Positions 27,377 to 39,806 of a DNA stretch of 64,000 nucleotides are shown here, in pieces. The translations under genes were made by a program, and so were the position numbers. Every line of letters starts with the position of its first letter. The first letter of the stretch is position 1. The notes below the pieces were generated by a model that saw only the letters and a list, made by a program, of their open reading frames with translations, ran no database searches and was not told the DNA's origin. Where the stretch lies: contig CAJNYU010002055.1 in NCBI GenBank assembly GCA_905331475.1, positions 186,001-250,000 of the forward strand, written 5' to 3'. Source of the stretch: Rotaria socialis. Its lineage: Eukaryota; Rotifera; Eurotatoria; Philodinida; Philodinidae.

Positions 27377-28440
27377 TTATTTCGTTTGGCGAGACTCAGT
27401 AGATATTGTTGACGAGCTGCTGGGAGATTTTAATGCTTCAACGTGTGTTGTCACCTGGTCGTTTGTTGTTGAATGATCTTGATGGTGTGCTTCACTAGCA
27501 GATACTGACTTAGTTGTAATTATCTAGAATTAAATGCAGGAAAAAAAACAATTAAAATGATCTTAAAAAAGCAGGCAAAGTCTACAGACTGTTTTAGTGG
27601 TTGATGCAAGGCGACGTGCAGCTTCTTCATGTTCAAGAACAGCAACTTGCTCTGTAATTTTTGCTATTGACAAAAGAACAGAAAAAATTAATCAGATTAA
27701 ATCTAATAGTTCAAAGATATTTACTCATTTGTACACAACTTTGAGCTTGGGCTTCTTTAAGAACATTCTAGAAATGGACAGAACCAATGAAATTTATTTT
27801 CAATAGAAAACAACATGAAGCTATATGTTGAACGAACCATTTTCAAACGATTGGCTTTTGTATTAAGATCATCAATACGTTTACGAGCTGATTCAAGAAT
27901 AACTTGTTGGCGAACATCAAGATCTTTTTCTAGCTGAACGAGTACAGTTGCTTTTTCATTGTCAAGTTTAGCAATATAATCTTGCAATCTCGCTTGAAAT
28001 TCATTTTCAATATCTTAAATTAGATAAACCTGCAAGATAAGAATAGAAACATATCTAAATAAAATGCACCTGTTGTACGTAAATTAGCCTCGGCAAGAAG
28101 ATGTTGTTGCTGTTCTTGTGTGCCAGCGACGATCTTTTTAATTGATCCAAGAACAGCGTCATTAATTTCGTCATTGCGCTTACGTGAATATTTGTCAATT
28201 TGAAGATGAGTTGTGCCTGAAGTGATGCATAAAAGAGTTTCATTAATTTTGTCTGTTGTCAAAATTACCTAGACGAGCCATAAGATCTGTTATTTTCTTG
28301 CTATTCTCCATGCCAACCTTTGATTGAGTTTGAGTTTGAGTTTGAACAACAGATTCAACTTGAACATTTTCAGCTTGTGCTGAATGTATTTGAGTTGAAC
28401 TAGTTGATGATTTTCTGTTTGGTGTAGTGGTACTAGGCAT
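27377..28440 (-). CDS. Coiled-coil protein of unknown family
   Basis: Exons 28440-28269, 28216-28070, 28013-27838, 27767-27725, 27663-27590 and 27523-27377 total 759 nt in phase, giving 252 residues. The N-terminus is S/T/Q-rich (including a QTQTQTQ run). The middle (about residues 60-190) is a charged alpha-helical, probably coiled-coil region (KRNDEINDAVLGSIKKIV, DVRQQVILESARKRIDDL). The tail is S/T-rich. There is no membrane segment and no recognisable catalytic motif. Its start lies about 530 bp downstream of the FANCM stop on the same strand. I cannot name the family. Confidence 0.7.
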
Positions 28441-28970
28441 AATCAATAGATTTGAATTAACAAAATATGATAAAGTATCTACAAAAAAGTATAAAAAGAA
28501 AAGAATTATATAAATGCACACAACTGAATATTGATATCGATAGACTTCGACTATGTATTTTCCTTGTTCTATATATTTGATAGCATGATTTCAGTTCATG
28601 AGAGACATGCGGAAGACTAAGAAATGAATATATATATATATATTTACTCTATGACTGTGTCGTCGTACACAAACTACCGGAAGTACAAAGGTATCTGAGT
28701 GTTCTCAAAATACAATCGAAAATCGTCTACATCAAGCAAAAATAATGTCGCTATTTAGTTTCCAATAATTTATTCTGCTTACTATGGGTTTTTAGCTGAC
28801 GTATTCAACGCGTTTTCTAAATCATTTTCATAACAAATATAACTATACATAGATAACAACAACAACAACAACAAAAATAGAATATATTAGCATGGAACAA
28901 TTGTAGTGTGACAAAAAAAGAAAAAATAGTTATAATTTATAATAGGTAATAAAATACATCACATGACCAA

Positions 28971-31900
28971 TTACATAGGACTTTCAGCAATTTGAACACG
29001 ACGTTTTGGCTTCCGTTTAGGTGTTGTTGTTTCTGATGTTCGTCCAAATCTAACGCCACGCCTTGTTACTTTTGTTTGACGATGAACAACTGATTGAGTA
29101 CCAAGAATATTTGCAAGTTCATCGAAATCAACTTCACCATGATGATCATCGACTATTTCTGTTGTATCATCAACAAAACTATCATCTTCTTCATCGTCAG
29201 TATCGTCATGCATAGTCATATGTGGTAATTGAGAATAAATATCTTCAATTGGCATACGAGGTGGTGGTGGGCGAAAATAAACTTTCGGACTTTTGATGCT
29301 TTTTAAATATACACTTGTCATATCAATATTAGGCATTTGTGTTAACACTTGTCGATCATCAATAAAATGACCATGTTCGTTTCCATCATCATTATGGTCA
29401 TCATTTTCTTCTTCCTCAGATGATATCGAATTAGATAATGCTTCATCAACAGCAGCTTCACGATCAAGAAAATCTGATGCCAATCGTCGGTGAAAATGTA
29501 GTTCTTGTTGTTGTTTAACGTTGAGTTCTTGTGCACTTTTAGATTTTTTTCTTTCGATTACATCAGGCGTTGTAATTGACAGACGTCGAACACGTTTTTT
29601 TGATGGCACTGGTCGAATTGGTGTTTCAAATTTATCACAATGCGTTGCTACATTATTTTTATTAACTGCTTCAGCAATAGTACTAAAATAGTAATAGATA
29701 GAATTTCAAATAGAACTCGTTGCCCAAGAATTTTATAAGCTAGCAACTCGGTAGTTAATCTCATTTAAAACTTATAGCGACTGGCTAAATCTTAAGAAAG
29801 AAAAGACCAAGACCTACGAACCTTCTTTTTTTCAGAACTGACTTACTCTTTAATATGATGAAAGTGAATTTTCAATGATTATGCACAAATCGCAAATCAA
29901 AAATGTGTGAAACTATGCCAGTCTTAAATTTTAATAATTTAGTTTCGGTGAGCCAAACTTCTTTCACTAAAACCTCTCAGATCCCTTGAAAAAGGGTCTG
30001 CCTGAAAAACATTTTGAGAGATCTCTTTTAAGAAAATAGATTAGAAAAAGCTAAAATATATGATTCGATCTCTTCATTGCAGTAATGCAATTACAGGATT
30101 CTCTCATATTTTTATTAAAAACAAATTATCCCAGAAACATTCATTCCCTACCTTTTGCATTAGTAATAAAATGCTTCAACTAAATATGAAGACATTGAAC
30201 AACAAAAGGAACTAAATATTCTAGGTATTTAATTATTTTTGCTACGCTTCTTCGTGCTGTTTCATGTTACACCCTCATGGCTAAGCTACTCTTTTTTCAA
30301 GCTCATTTACGTTGAGCTGTCTAATTTTTCCGTTTTACATTCCAAAAACCGATAGCTAGCCAAATACAAAGCCCTACGTTTATTTGTCCAAAGTTTAATT
30401 AGTTGAATATTTAATCTCCTTATTAAGCGAATTGGCCCAAAGAAAAATCACAATGATATTCCTCACCAACATGATCAATTCTCATAAGAAAATAAATGTG
30501 GAAACTTCGGATTTCATCCGAAAGTTATGTGTACTGCAAAAAGTGCATGGGGCATATGAGTCATTCTAGAATGTCTGAACACCAAAATTATCATGAGAAA
30601 CTAGGCAATTTGATTTCTGGATGCAGTTTTTGTGCATTTTGAGACGTTTTTCAGGCGATGTTTCATCAGAAAGCTACGGTTTCGCTCAAAGCTAATATCA
30701 GATTCGGAATCAGCGTTAAAAACTGAGTCGATTTATATATGTTGTGAATAATTCTGAGAAAGATTTATTTTTTGAAAAAAATTCCCTGTACTCCTCCTCA
30801 GGGATGGCCTGGTCAAAAATGACACTTTTTTCGATAACTCAACCATTTCTTGAGGAATCCTTCTCATCTTCGAACTCGACCGAGATATTCATGCGATTGA
30901 ACTGTGCGGAAAATTTCATCACGGTCTGACTCTCCTTTCGCAAGTTATCGGTCCTACGGCCGGACGGACACACTGACCGATTCTAGAGTGTACTCACTTT
31001 TTGAGTACACAAAAAACATTATAACTATGCTAAGTGATAATGTAACTACATGAGTTGTAAAATAATCATAAAAAGTAATCATTTTTTAGAATTTTCATAT
31101 TTCTTCAAGCGAAAGTTAAGTCAGAATAGTTTAAACATGACAGCAAATTCATTTTGAAAAGAGAATCATTTATGAAAACTTACAGATTAAGTACATTGTC
31201 TGTTTGCTCACCACTATTATCAAGATCATCAAAACTAAATTCTAAATCAAATTTAGGCAAAGTAACATCAGCTGTTGGAATATTGCTTTGAATTTGTGTA
31301 TTAACTCTATTCGTAAGAACTAATACAGGACTTGGTTTTATTATCTTATTTGATGAATCTTCAGCATGTCTGTTGAAAGCTTCTAATAATTCGTCATCAT
31401 CCATATCATCATCATCGAAAACAGTTTTTGGTTGGGATTTAACATCATTTAATTGTAATGTTGGTGACGAATGGGATGCTTGAGATGCTGGAAATAGATC
31501 ATCCATCGTAATATTAAAATTTCCAATATTATCATTATCATCACGGATGGCTTCAGGTTCTGTTGAACTTGCTGTAATTGGAAGTGTTGGTTCTGGATGT
31601 AAGCATGTTATATCAAATGTTGAACCAGCTACAAAAACAAAATATTCAAAACTTGTATCGGAAAAACCAAAATACTTACTACCAAATAGATCTCCACAGT
31701 CAATCTCATCATCATGTATTTTCTCTTGTGGCGGCTGTGTTTGGTGTTCAAAGGTTGGTCGAGAATTCAATGATTGACCAAATAGATCGCCACAATCAAT
31801 TTCTTCGTCATCATCATGTATTTTCTCTTGTTGTGGCTGTTTTTGCTGTTCAAATGTTGGTTGAGGATTCAATGATTGACCAAATAGATCTCCACAGTCA

Positions 31901-34900
31901 ATTTCTTCTTCTTCGTGTATTTCTTCTTGTGGCGGTGGTGGCTGTGTTTGGTGTTCAAAGGTTGGTCGAGAATTCAATGATTGACCAAATAGATCGCCAC
32001 AATCAATTTCTTCATCATCATCATGTATTTTCTCTTGTTGTGACTGTTTTTGCTGTTCAAAGGTTGGTCGAGAATTCAATGATTGACCAAATAGATCTCC
32101 ACAATCAATTTCATCATCATCATCATGCATTTCCTCTTGTGGTAGTTGATGCTGTTGAACAATTGGCTGACGATTGAATGATTGACCAAATAGATCCCCA
32201 CAATCAATTTCTTCATCATATGTTTCCTCTCGTGGTGGTTGTTTTTGCTGTTGAATGATTGGCTGAAGATTCAAGAGTTGATCACATTCTTGTGGCATCT
32301 TGGCTAGATCCAGTGGTGAACAAGCTCGTTTATTTTGTATTTGTTCTTTTAATTTTGACCGATCATATGGTGATGGCATTTTTGGCCGATCGGAAATACT
32401 AGTTTCTATTGGTGTTAGTTCAGGTTTTGATATTGACTCATCCATGGGCCATGTCTAAAGAAAGTATCAGTTTTTAGTGAAGCAACTCTTTAGTTTCCAA
32501 GATAAATGATTTACAACAGGTTGTAGTCAAGAAAACTGGTAAAACGAAAGAAACTTTGAAGCAGTCATCTTTTCAACAGATTTAATGGCAGAATTTATCG
32601 AATCCACATCGACACTGGATAGACTTGGCAACTATATACAATCATCGGGCTCCTGTTGCTTACGTCCCATCATTTTTCAACTAGAAGCAGTGTCATCCTG
32701 GTCAGTTTCCGCTGGAAAATTTCTGGATGTCAACACAGCAACTTTCGAGCTAGATCAATAGATTTAACTTACATGATCTGGTATATCAATATAAACTCTT
32801 TCGTTTGTATAATTTTTCATAAAGTCTACAAATGTTTCGGTTCGAGACGAATGCATCGAAGGACTTTGGATTTCTCGTTGTTCATTTGACCATTTTCTCG
32901 TAGCTGTTTCAATCATTAATTTCAAACGGTCTTTCTATAGAATGAAAAATACTTTTTACGAATACACTCTAAAGAAAATTAACTAGACAAAAACCACTTA
33001 CCATTGGCATCACAGGATTTTCATCATCATCATTTTCATCATTCAATTGATAATTTCTTACCCAATGATAAAATTCATTATCATTGAGCAGTTTATCTTT
33101 ACGAAATAATTTTAATAAATTTTCTAGACAATAAAAAAAGTAAATCATATGAATGTATATATACGTAAAATAATGTTTTACCTTGCTGTTTCGTTTTATT
33201 AATCATTGTTTTAAAATCTGAATCATTGGTTTTGAATTTCTTTTTACTGTCTTTATCAGATAAATCTGTTTCATCGTTCACTTTAATTGTCATTTCTTGA
33301 CAAATCGGTTGAATATCCTGTGGAACCATTCGCAGGTTACTACGATATAATTCTAGCATACGTGCACCATCAACAATTAATTTAAATATACGTTTTTGCT
33401 GCATTTCACCTTCAACATATGTGCGTTCTTCTTTACCTCTTAAATAAAATTCACAATATTGAGATATGAAAAGAAAAATAACTAACTCGGTCATAAGAAG
33501 AACAATTCGACCTTGTCGAGCACGTCCTGTTCGGCCCATGCGCTGAACAAGTCGAATCGGTGATTTAAGTGCATCGAAACAGATAATTAAATCAACACTA
33601 CCAATATCTAAACCTTCTTCACCAATCGATGTTGCAATCAGTACATTATAACCACCAGCACGAAAATCAGTCACCACTTTTTTCTGTAGTTTTTGATTGA
33701 TACCCTCTAAAAAAAGAATTGTATACTTATAGAATAAATGCACATCAAAAGTTTTGAAATATCCCGAGCCTAAGTTAATCTTGTGGTAACTAGAAAACCT
33801 TTTGTTTGTTTTCTAGAGATCGGTATGTGCTGCACCTGAATGTGCGGATTCGATGTTTATTTCGCTCACTTTCGGACAAAAGAATACACGTTGTAATAAA
33901 TTATTTGACAATTTAAGATTTCCGAGCGTACCACAATCTTCAACAATATTTAACGACAATCAACTCAGAATCAAATTCATATTATTTTTTATGATAATTC
34001 ATAAATCTCAAAAAAAAGAACTCTTGTACGAATATCAAACGTTGTCGAAACTGGTAGAACGGTTTCTAAACACTAGACGTTCTTGAAGATTTTAACTTAC
34101 GTCCAGCAGCATGAGTTGTTGCTTGTCCAATAAACGCCATTGGCTTAATTAATGGTCGATCTTGTTGAAGAAGTTCTGTTATTTCTCTAACACTGTCACG
34201 TTTTTCACTAAATATAATAACTCGTGTTTGATCGGTTGGTTTTGTTTTTGTACGTTCAAATGTTTGAAAATGTTCAACAACACATTCACGTAACTTCGAT
34301 AGTTTCGGATGAGCTATTTGAAGACTTGTTTTACATCGTTGTTCTGTAGTAACTTGGGATAAATCAAATAAATTTTGTAATTCAATATAGATTTCATTTA
34401 ATTCTGTATTATTTCGAAATGTTGCATGTAAAATGTTATTCTTTTTATCTTCAGTTAATTTTTTCTTAAAGAAATTATAGACAGATTGTAAGCCATGCTT
34501 TTCTAATTCATCAAGAGCATGAAAAAATGATATAGAAAAAAACATCGCACTTTTAGCTTCCTGATATTGCCTATCCTAGAAAAAAATACAAAAGAAAACA
34601 TCTATGAATTGAAATGATCAACGAATATAATATGTCGCTGACAAATTAATAAATCAATAGCTAGATAATCATGCTTACTAACTGTGATAATTTTTCAATA
34701 CTAAAATTATTTTTCTCTTCAGCCAATAGATAGAATATTAGGTATGTCGGTAAAGAGGAAGAATCCTTCAAGAAATGAAATATATTGACAGTACACATGG
34801 TATCAAAATAGTGTTTCTCTACATAATTATACAAAACTTTATCTTTTATACCTATCGTACTATAGACATAAATCTTAATCGAGAAGTCTCAGACAGAGCT

Positions 34901-36331
34901 ATAAGATATTTCATTTTTGAACGCAATTCTGTACTTTAGCATTTCAAGCCATTGAATGATAATATTACGAGAAAAAGTTTGTAAACTTAATTTTAATTTC
35001 TTTATGAACAGTTTATCTACATACATTTAGATTAGTTGGCTTATCTTTTGCAATTCTTTTCATAGTCATAATAATTGATCCGTGTGTAACATATTCTGGG
35101 CTTTTTTGATATATTATCCCTAATCTATTGAGTGTTTCAACTGGCTGTTTAAGTACATTCAAAATACAACGTCGTAAATTTTGCATTAATTGATTTGGTC
35201 CAACAACAATTTTATCGATTATCTTGTCAAAACTGTATTTTTTAATGTCCGGTGAATCATCTGTAAACATTTCAATATGAGATATTTTAAGATTACTAAT
35301 TACATTTTGTACAGCCTATTTACAGAAAACAAAAATAGATCAAATGAAAACAATCAATTTCATTTTTACTTCAACATTATTTCCCGGTGTTGCACTAAGT
35401 GCCAGAATACGATAATCTTCACCATTTTTACATAATTCTTGGACAACCTAAGTTAAGAAAGGAAAACAAAAACAAAAACAAACAAATTATAAATCAATCA
35501 AAGAATAGTTTTTCTTTTTCGTACTTGACAATAGGCATGTTGACCCAGTGCTCGATGAGCTTCATCAACAACTAAACAACGAATTTTCGACCATGGACAG
35601 GTTGTTTTAACAAGATCATTATTTAATGTTTGTGGTGTTAAGAAGAAGACTCGTTTTTCTAGCCAAAGTCTTCTTCGTTCTTCAGGACTAACACCGCCGG
35701 TCATTTCACACATTTCACTTTTTCGAATACCCATTACTTTGGCACAAGCTTCCATTTGTTGAGCAACTAGCGGTTTAGTTGGAGCAGTGAATATGATTTT
35801 ACCAGTTGGATACCAACGACAATAATTAAACATCACAACGGCAGCTATAAATGTTTTTCCAAGACCAGTTGGCAAAACGACAAGTGTATTGTGAAACAAT
35901 GCCATACTAACAATTTTATGTTGATAATCACGTTTTTCATAATTTGTTGGATAAATCCACATACGACCTGCTTGTCGATCGAAATCTGAATAGGTATGCA
36001 AATGTTCATTTTCATTGACAGGTGCTGATACTGATGCTTCATTTTTTTGCTTAGAATTTTGTTCCGACTTAAAAGATATTGGCCATTTTGACGTCGATGC
36101 TGTCTCGGTTGTTGTTTTTGTTGCAGTAGTAGTTGTGGTCATTATTGGATGTGAAGCAGAATTCTTTTTTTCAAACTGCTCCATAGCAGCTAGCAACTCA
36201 ATGTCATCGTCTTCTTGAATAATTATTTCATTTTTTAAATTAGTTTTTGACACTTTCGGTCCAGTAGATGACCAAAATTGTCCAAGAGTTGTTTGGTTTT
36301 TAGATTTTGCTGAATTATCTATTTTCTTCAT
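28971..36331 (-). CDS. FANCM: FANCM/Mph1-type DNA translocase (DEAH helicase), 11 exons, no C-terminal ERCC4 region
   Basis: FANCM anchors the Fanconi anaemia core complex and remodels stalled forks. Exons (minus): 36331-35525, 35447-35370, 35315-35025, 34575-34101, 33706-33487, 33438-33182, 33123-33002, 32934-32773, 32454-31680, 31628-31184, 29682-28971; 4344 nt, 1447 residues (human 2048). Residues 13-20, QTTLGQFW, fit a PIP box. Helicase motifs: WIYPTN and Q-motif region at 125-135, Walker A PTGLGKT (154-160), DEAH (256-259), LALSATPG, GEEGLDIG and QRMGRTGRARQGR (about 605-617). The middle is disordered with six repeats (see 31681-32225). A conserved late block (ASDFLDREAAVDEA, VYLKSIKSPK, IYSQLP) matches the human region before its nuclease-like domain. 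The chain then ends at a TAG: no ERCC4-like or helix-hairpin-helix domain. An upstream in-frame ATG at 36355 is possible but MKKIDN is preferred. Confidence 0.93.
30988..31010. repeat. Perfect 8-bp inverted repeat within a FANCM intron
   Basis: GTGTACTC (30988-30995) and GAGTACAC (31003-31010) flank a 7-nt loop. It lies next to a GC-richer segment (about 30780-30985) that looks unlike the surrounding AT-rich intron 29683-31183, so the whole may be a remnant of an inserted element. Confidence 0.6.
31681..32225 (-). repeat. Six-unit coding tandem repeat inside FANCM
   Basis: Six units of about 28-36 residues, each ending EIDCGDLFG and usually followed by QSLN. Linkers alternate between EQQKQ-type and EHQTQ-type, so units 3-4 and 5-6 look like a two-unit higher-order duplication. 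Nucleotide identity between units is visibly high, implying recent expansion. Confidence 0.9.
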
Positions 36332-36799
36332 TTTTCTAAATATTATATTGAACAACTATAAGATATGTTTATCTTATCTAATCTTTATCAATATAGTTTC
36401 AATCCTAAGTAATTGGAATGTAATTATTCATAATTAAAACAAAATGGCACAGTGAAGTTTTTCTAAGTAAATCACAGTATAAGAAATGCCATCAGTCTTG
36501 CAAGACGGTGGATGTGGTTATAGTCTAGTGTAGGATTGAGTTAGACATGGAAAGGGTCTTACTTTTTTAGACCTGTATGTGTATGTGGTATAAAGAGTAG
36601 CACGTCTCGATATGTACGCAACTGTATTAGCGTCCTCTAGTGTTCATCACGTCACATTATATGAACTATTGGTCATTCCGGTTGACCAGAGGTTTATAGC
36701 TATCGACTCTTTGTCTTTTTCATGCAGGCTTCCGGTCTTGTTTTTCTAGAAATTTGAGTAGCTGTCTAATTCGAGTTCAAATATAAATGGAGAAAAGAA

Positions 36800-36852
36800 A
36801 AAGTTAAACTAAAACTTAAATCTATTTTTAGATTTAATTTTAGTTTAACTTT
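36800..36852. repeat. Near-perfect inverted repeat (24-25 bp arms) upstream of FANCM
   Basis: Arms 36800-36824 and 36828/29-36852 around a TTT(T) loop, differing by one extra base. The unit contains AGTTTAACTTT. A related TTAAACTAAATCTAAAAC appears again near 37060. It could form a strong hairpin in DNA or RNA. Confidence 0.75.
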
Positions 36853-36884
36853 CCGATATATGCGACATATGAATACATATATAC

Positions 36885-37060
36885 CCCTCACCCACATCCA
36901 TATTTGAGCACACCTCCATGGTATCCATTATCCACACCCAAATTTGAGGTACCCCGAGTATTCCTCGCACCCCTTCCGGGTACCCCGCCTACCCATCCCT
37001 CACACGCACCGTCACCCACAGTTATTCCTTAGCCCCCCTCAACCAACACCCACTCCATCT
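36885..37060. repeat. C-rich degenerate telomere-like tract
   Basis: Contains repeated CACCCAC/CCACACCC/CCCTCACCC words, a C-rich strand similar to degenerate CCCACA (complement of TGTGGG). It sits between the FANCM 5' end and the next gene. No coding signal is seen. Confidence 0.5.
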
Positions 37061-37370
37061 TAAACTAAATCTAAAACTAAACCTATTTCTATCGCTTCTT
37101 TCCGAATTGATACCATGCAGCTGAATGTCCATCTATATTCGAATTCGAACTCGAACTCGGCGTCTCATCGAATATTCATCGATAAAACAAGCATTATACG
37201 CATTTGAAGAACTTCAAACTGAAGCTCGAGTTGTTCCCCATGAGCTTATTTTATTTCCCATTTATTTTTTATATACTATTTTATGCTTTATTTCGTATCT
37301 AGAAAACAGTTGCATTTATTATGCAACGAGATTTTAATCATAATGATGGTAATAATGAAATATTAAGAAC

Positions 37371-37538
37371 TAGGTATGAAATGATTTAACGAACACTTTT
37401 GAATTTGAGTTTGAATTTAGTATAACTGATTGTAATTCATCTAAAGCAATCTGTTCAAGTACACGGCCAAGTAAAGATCGTGATTTCATTGTATAGTATG
37501 AAGCTCTTTCTTTACCACATTCTAACATTTGATTTTCT
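37371..37538 (-). other. Orphan minus-strand open segment, possible exon
   Basis: The minus strand is open from about 37538 to a stop at 37371-37373 and reads like protein (ENQMLECGKERASYYTMKSR, then SLLGRVLEQIALDELQ). A 3' splice-site-like ttctatttag precedes it. I could not find partner exons, and on the plus strand it falls in the presumed first intron of the 39.8-kb gene. It may be a stray exon, a decayed gene or chance. Confidence 0.3.
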
Positions 37539-37544
37539 AAATAG

Positions 37545-39806
37545 AAGTATTCTACAAAAAGGCTTTCAAGATCTAAAACACCACCAAATTTGCATTCAGT
37601 TGTTGCAGATCGAAAACGACGATGTGCCGATAAAGAAAAAATTGGCACTAGCCGAAACGATTTAAATTTTCGTCGAGATGGAAGGCGAAGCAATCATCAG
37701 GGGCACCATAAAACTGAATCAAGATCTTTAAGTTTCGATAATCGTTCGTCAATCATCATTAAACATGGGAGAAATATTGCGTCGAGTAGTTCTCACAAAA
37801 TATATTCATCATCATCATCATCATCCTCATCATCAGTAGCAGCAGCAAAAATAACGACAACATCAAATCATGAGCATCAGAAGAAAGATTCTCGGCCATA
37901 TCGAAGTCATCATCGTGTCGTAACAGGTTTAGCGCCTGTATCTTCTCATGACCGTTATATTTATCGGCCTATAGGTCAAATTTCAAACTTTGCCTAATTT
38001 TAATGGTTAATTTTATTTCATTTTTATAAATAGGATCAACTCCTAAGATAGGAGAAATATACATCATTCGACAGAGTATCGATAAGTTGTTTGGATTGGT
38101 GGCGAGAAGATCGAAATCTTACGAAGACTTGGATGATTCTAAATCATCGTCCGTATCACTATCATCCACGGAAACGAAAAATGAAAGACCGAAACCGAGA
38201 CCATGTTTAGTATGGAACGACAATCCAATTGAAGTGTTGTTGATGACAACATTTGATAGAGCGGATGTTACGGATCCCAATTTTGAGTATGGACCATTCT
38301 CAATGGATTATATTCGACGTCATCTATTATGTATTCATCCAAGAAAAGAATTTGATGATCGACGATCAATCAAGTCAAATGCAAAACATAATCGAGCTCT
38401 CACCATTCAGGATGAATATCTCATATTGATTCCTGTATTAATTGACAAGGATACAGAATTCCGTAAATTAGTTCCAGAGTATTTCGATCAAGATGACCTG
38501 GATTATATCAATACAATTATATTCGATTTATCACTTGAAAGAAAACAACGTCAAACAGCTACAATTCGTAAAATAAATTTTGACGTACTATTGAAAAATA
38601 ATAAAGATGGTGACAATGATGATTCATTACCAACAACGAGAAGCTATGTTTTGGACAAGTATATGTCGTCACCATTATCACCATTAGAAAAAATCAACAC
38701 GGTGGAAAATAAGAGTTTTACACCTGAAGTCAGAATTTGAAACTTTATCTTGATTTATTATACTTTTTAAATTTTAGATAAGTTTAATTGGAAGCAATAG
38801 TGATCATGATCATGATGATGATGAACAGATGATATTTATATTGAACGAAACTGGTGAACCATTATCAATTCAGAATCTCATTGGTTTCAAAGTAAATATT
38901 CTGTATATTTAAATGTTTTCAATCTATAAACATAAAAATCTTTAATTTTATTTAGTTTCTTTGATCTATTTATTTATATTTTAAGATTCCTACATCATCG
39001 ACACCAGTTAATATAATACAACATGAATATGTTTTATTAATTGCATCAAATGAAAATCAACTAGATGCTGGCCTTTCAACTAATCAAATAGAAGATTCTC
39101 AAAAGAAACAAAAGATTGACTTTAAGGTAAACAAAGTATTAAAAAGCAGACATTTCATATGTACTTTAATTGATATTTAGATTGAAAATCGTATTATAAC
39201 TATGAACCTGAATGGCATTTGCAAACGTGTGTTTGATATAGCATTATCGTCTGATTCCCATTGGCCAATCCAAATACTTTGTGATACTCAAATTCACAAT
39301 GATAAACTATGTTTAACTTTAAGTTCAATTGTAAAAATCAATAATAATACAACAAGCGGGTTACTTATTTTAAATCTTGATCGAATGGATGCCAGACAAT
39401 CTCGTACAATTGCAAAAATTGGTGCCGATGACGAATATTACGTACCCATTGCATCACTTTATAAAGATTCTAGTCAAACAATATGTATTGGTATTGATGA
39501 GTAAGAAAATTTGGATTTTTAGGAAAAAAAGGATTTATTTTGTTATTGTTTGTTTTAGAAATGAGAATGAAGACGTTTTTTCTTTTGATTGGGTTCAAGA
39601 CTTTCCTCAAGAAAGAAAATTAAAATTAAAAAATGGAAATGAATTATGTTTCATAGTAAGATTATCAAGCTTTATTAAAGTTTGAATAAAAGTAGTTGTT
39701 TTCAATTTAGATTTACAAAGAAAGTAGTGAAGCGTATTTGGAAAATACTAATCGACTTGATCGAACTACTTTTACCTTTTCAATTCATTTGATGCAGCGT
39801 ATATAA
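37545..39806 (+). CDS. Protein with a VPS13-like C-terminal portion (start uncertain)
   Basis: Exons: about 37545-37974, 38034-38728, 38778-38891, 38986-39126, 39181-39500, 39559-39655, 39711-39806 (TAA), all in phase; the first exon and start codon are not settled (an ATG at 37321 with a GT donor at 37373 is possible). The N-terminal part is S/R/H-rich and disordered (a long serine run at about 37807-37838). The middle (PCLVWNDNPIEVLLMTTF, RALTIQDEYLILIPVLID) is unrecognised. The last about 190 residues (TLSSIVKINNNTTSGLLI, YYVPIASLY, ELCFIIYKESSEAYL, SIHLMQRI) resemble the VPS13 region just before or within the SHR-binding domain, but the protein stops where VPS13 would continue. An AATAAA follows at about 39876. 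VPS13 proteins transfer lipids at membrane contacts; whether this one does is unknown. Confidence 0.5.

Noticed and set aside
31578..32177. 199-residue plus-strand open frame, HQF/H-rich
   Set aside because: It is the antisense shadow of the repeated FANCM exon; its periodicity is explained by the repeat units on the minus strand.
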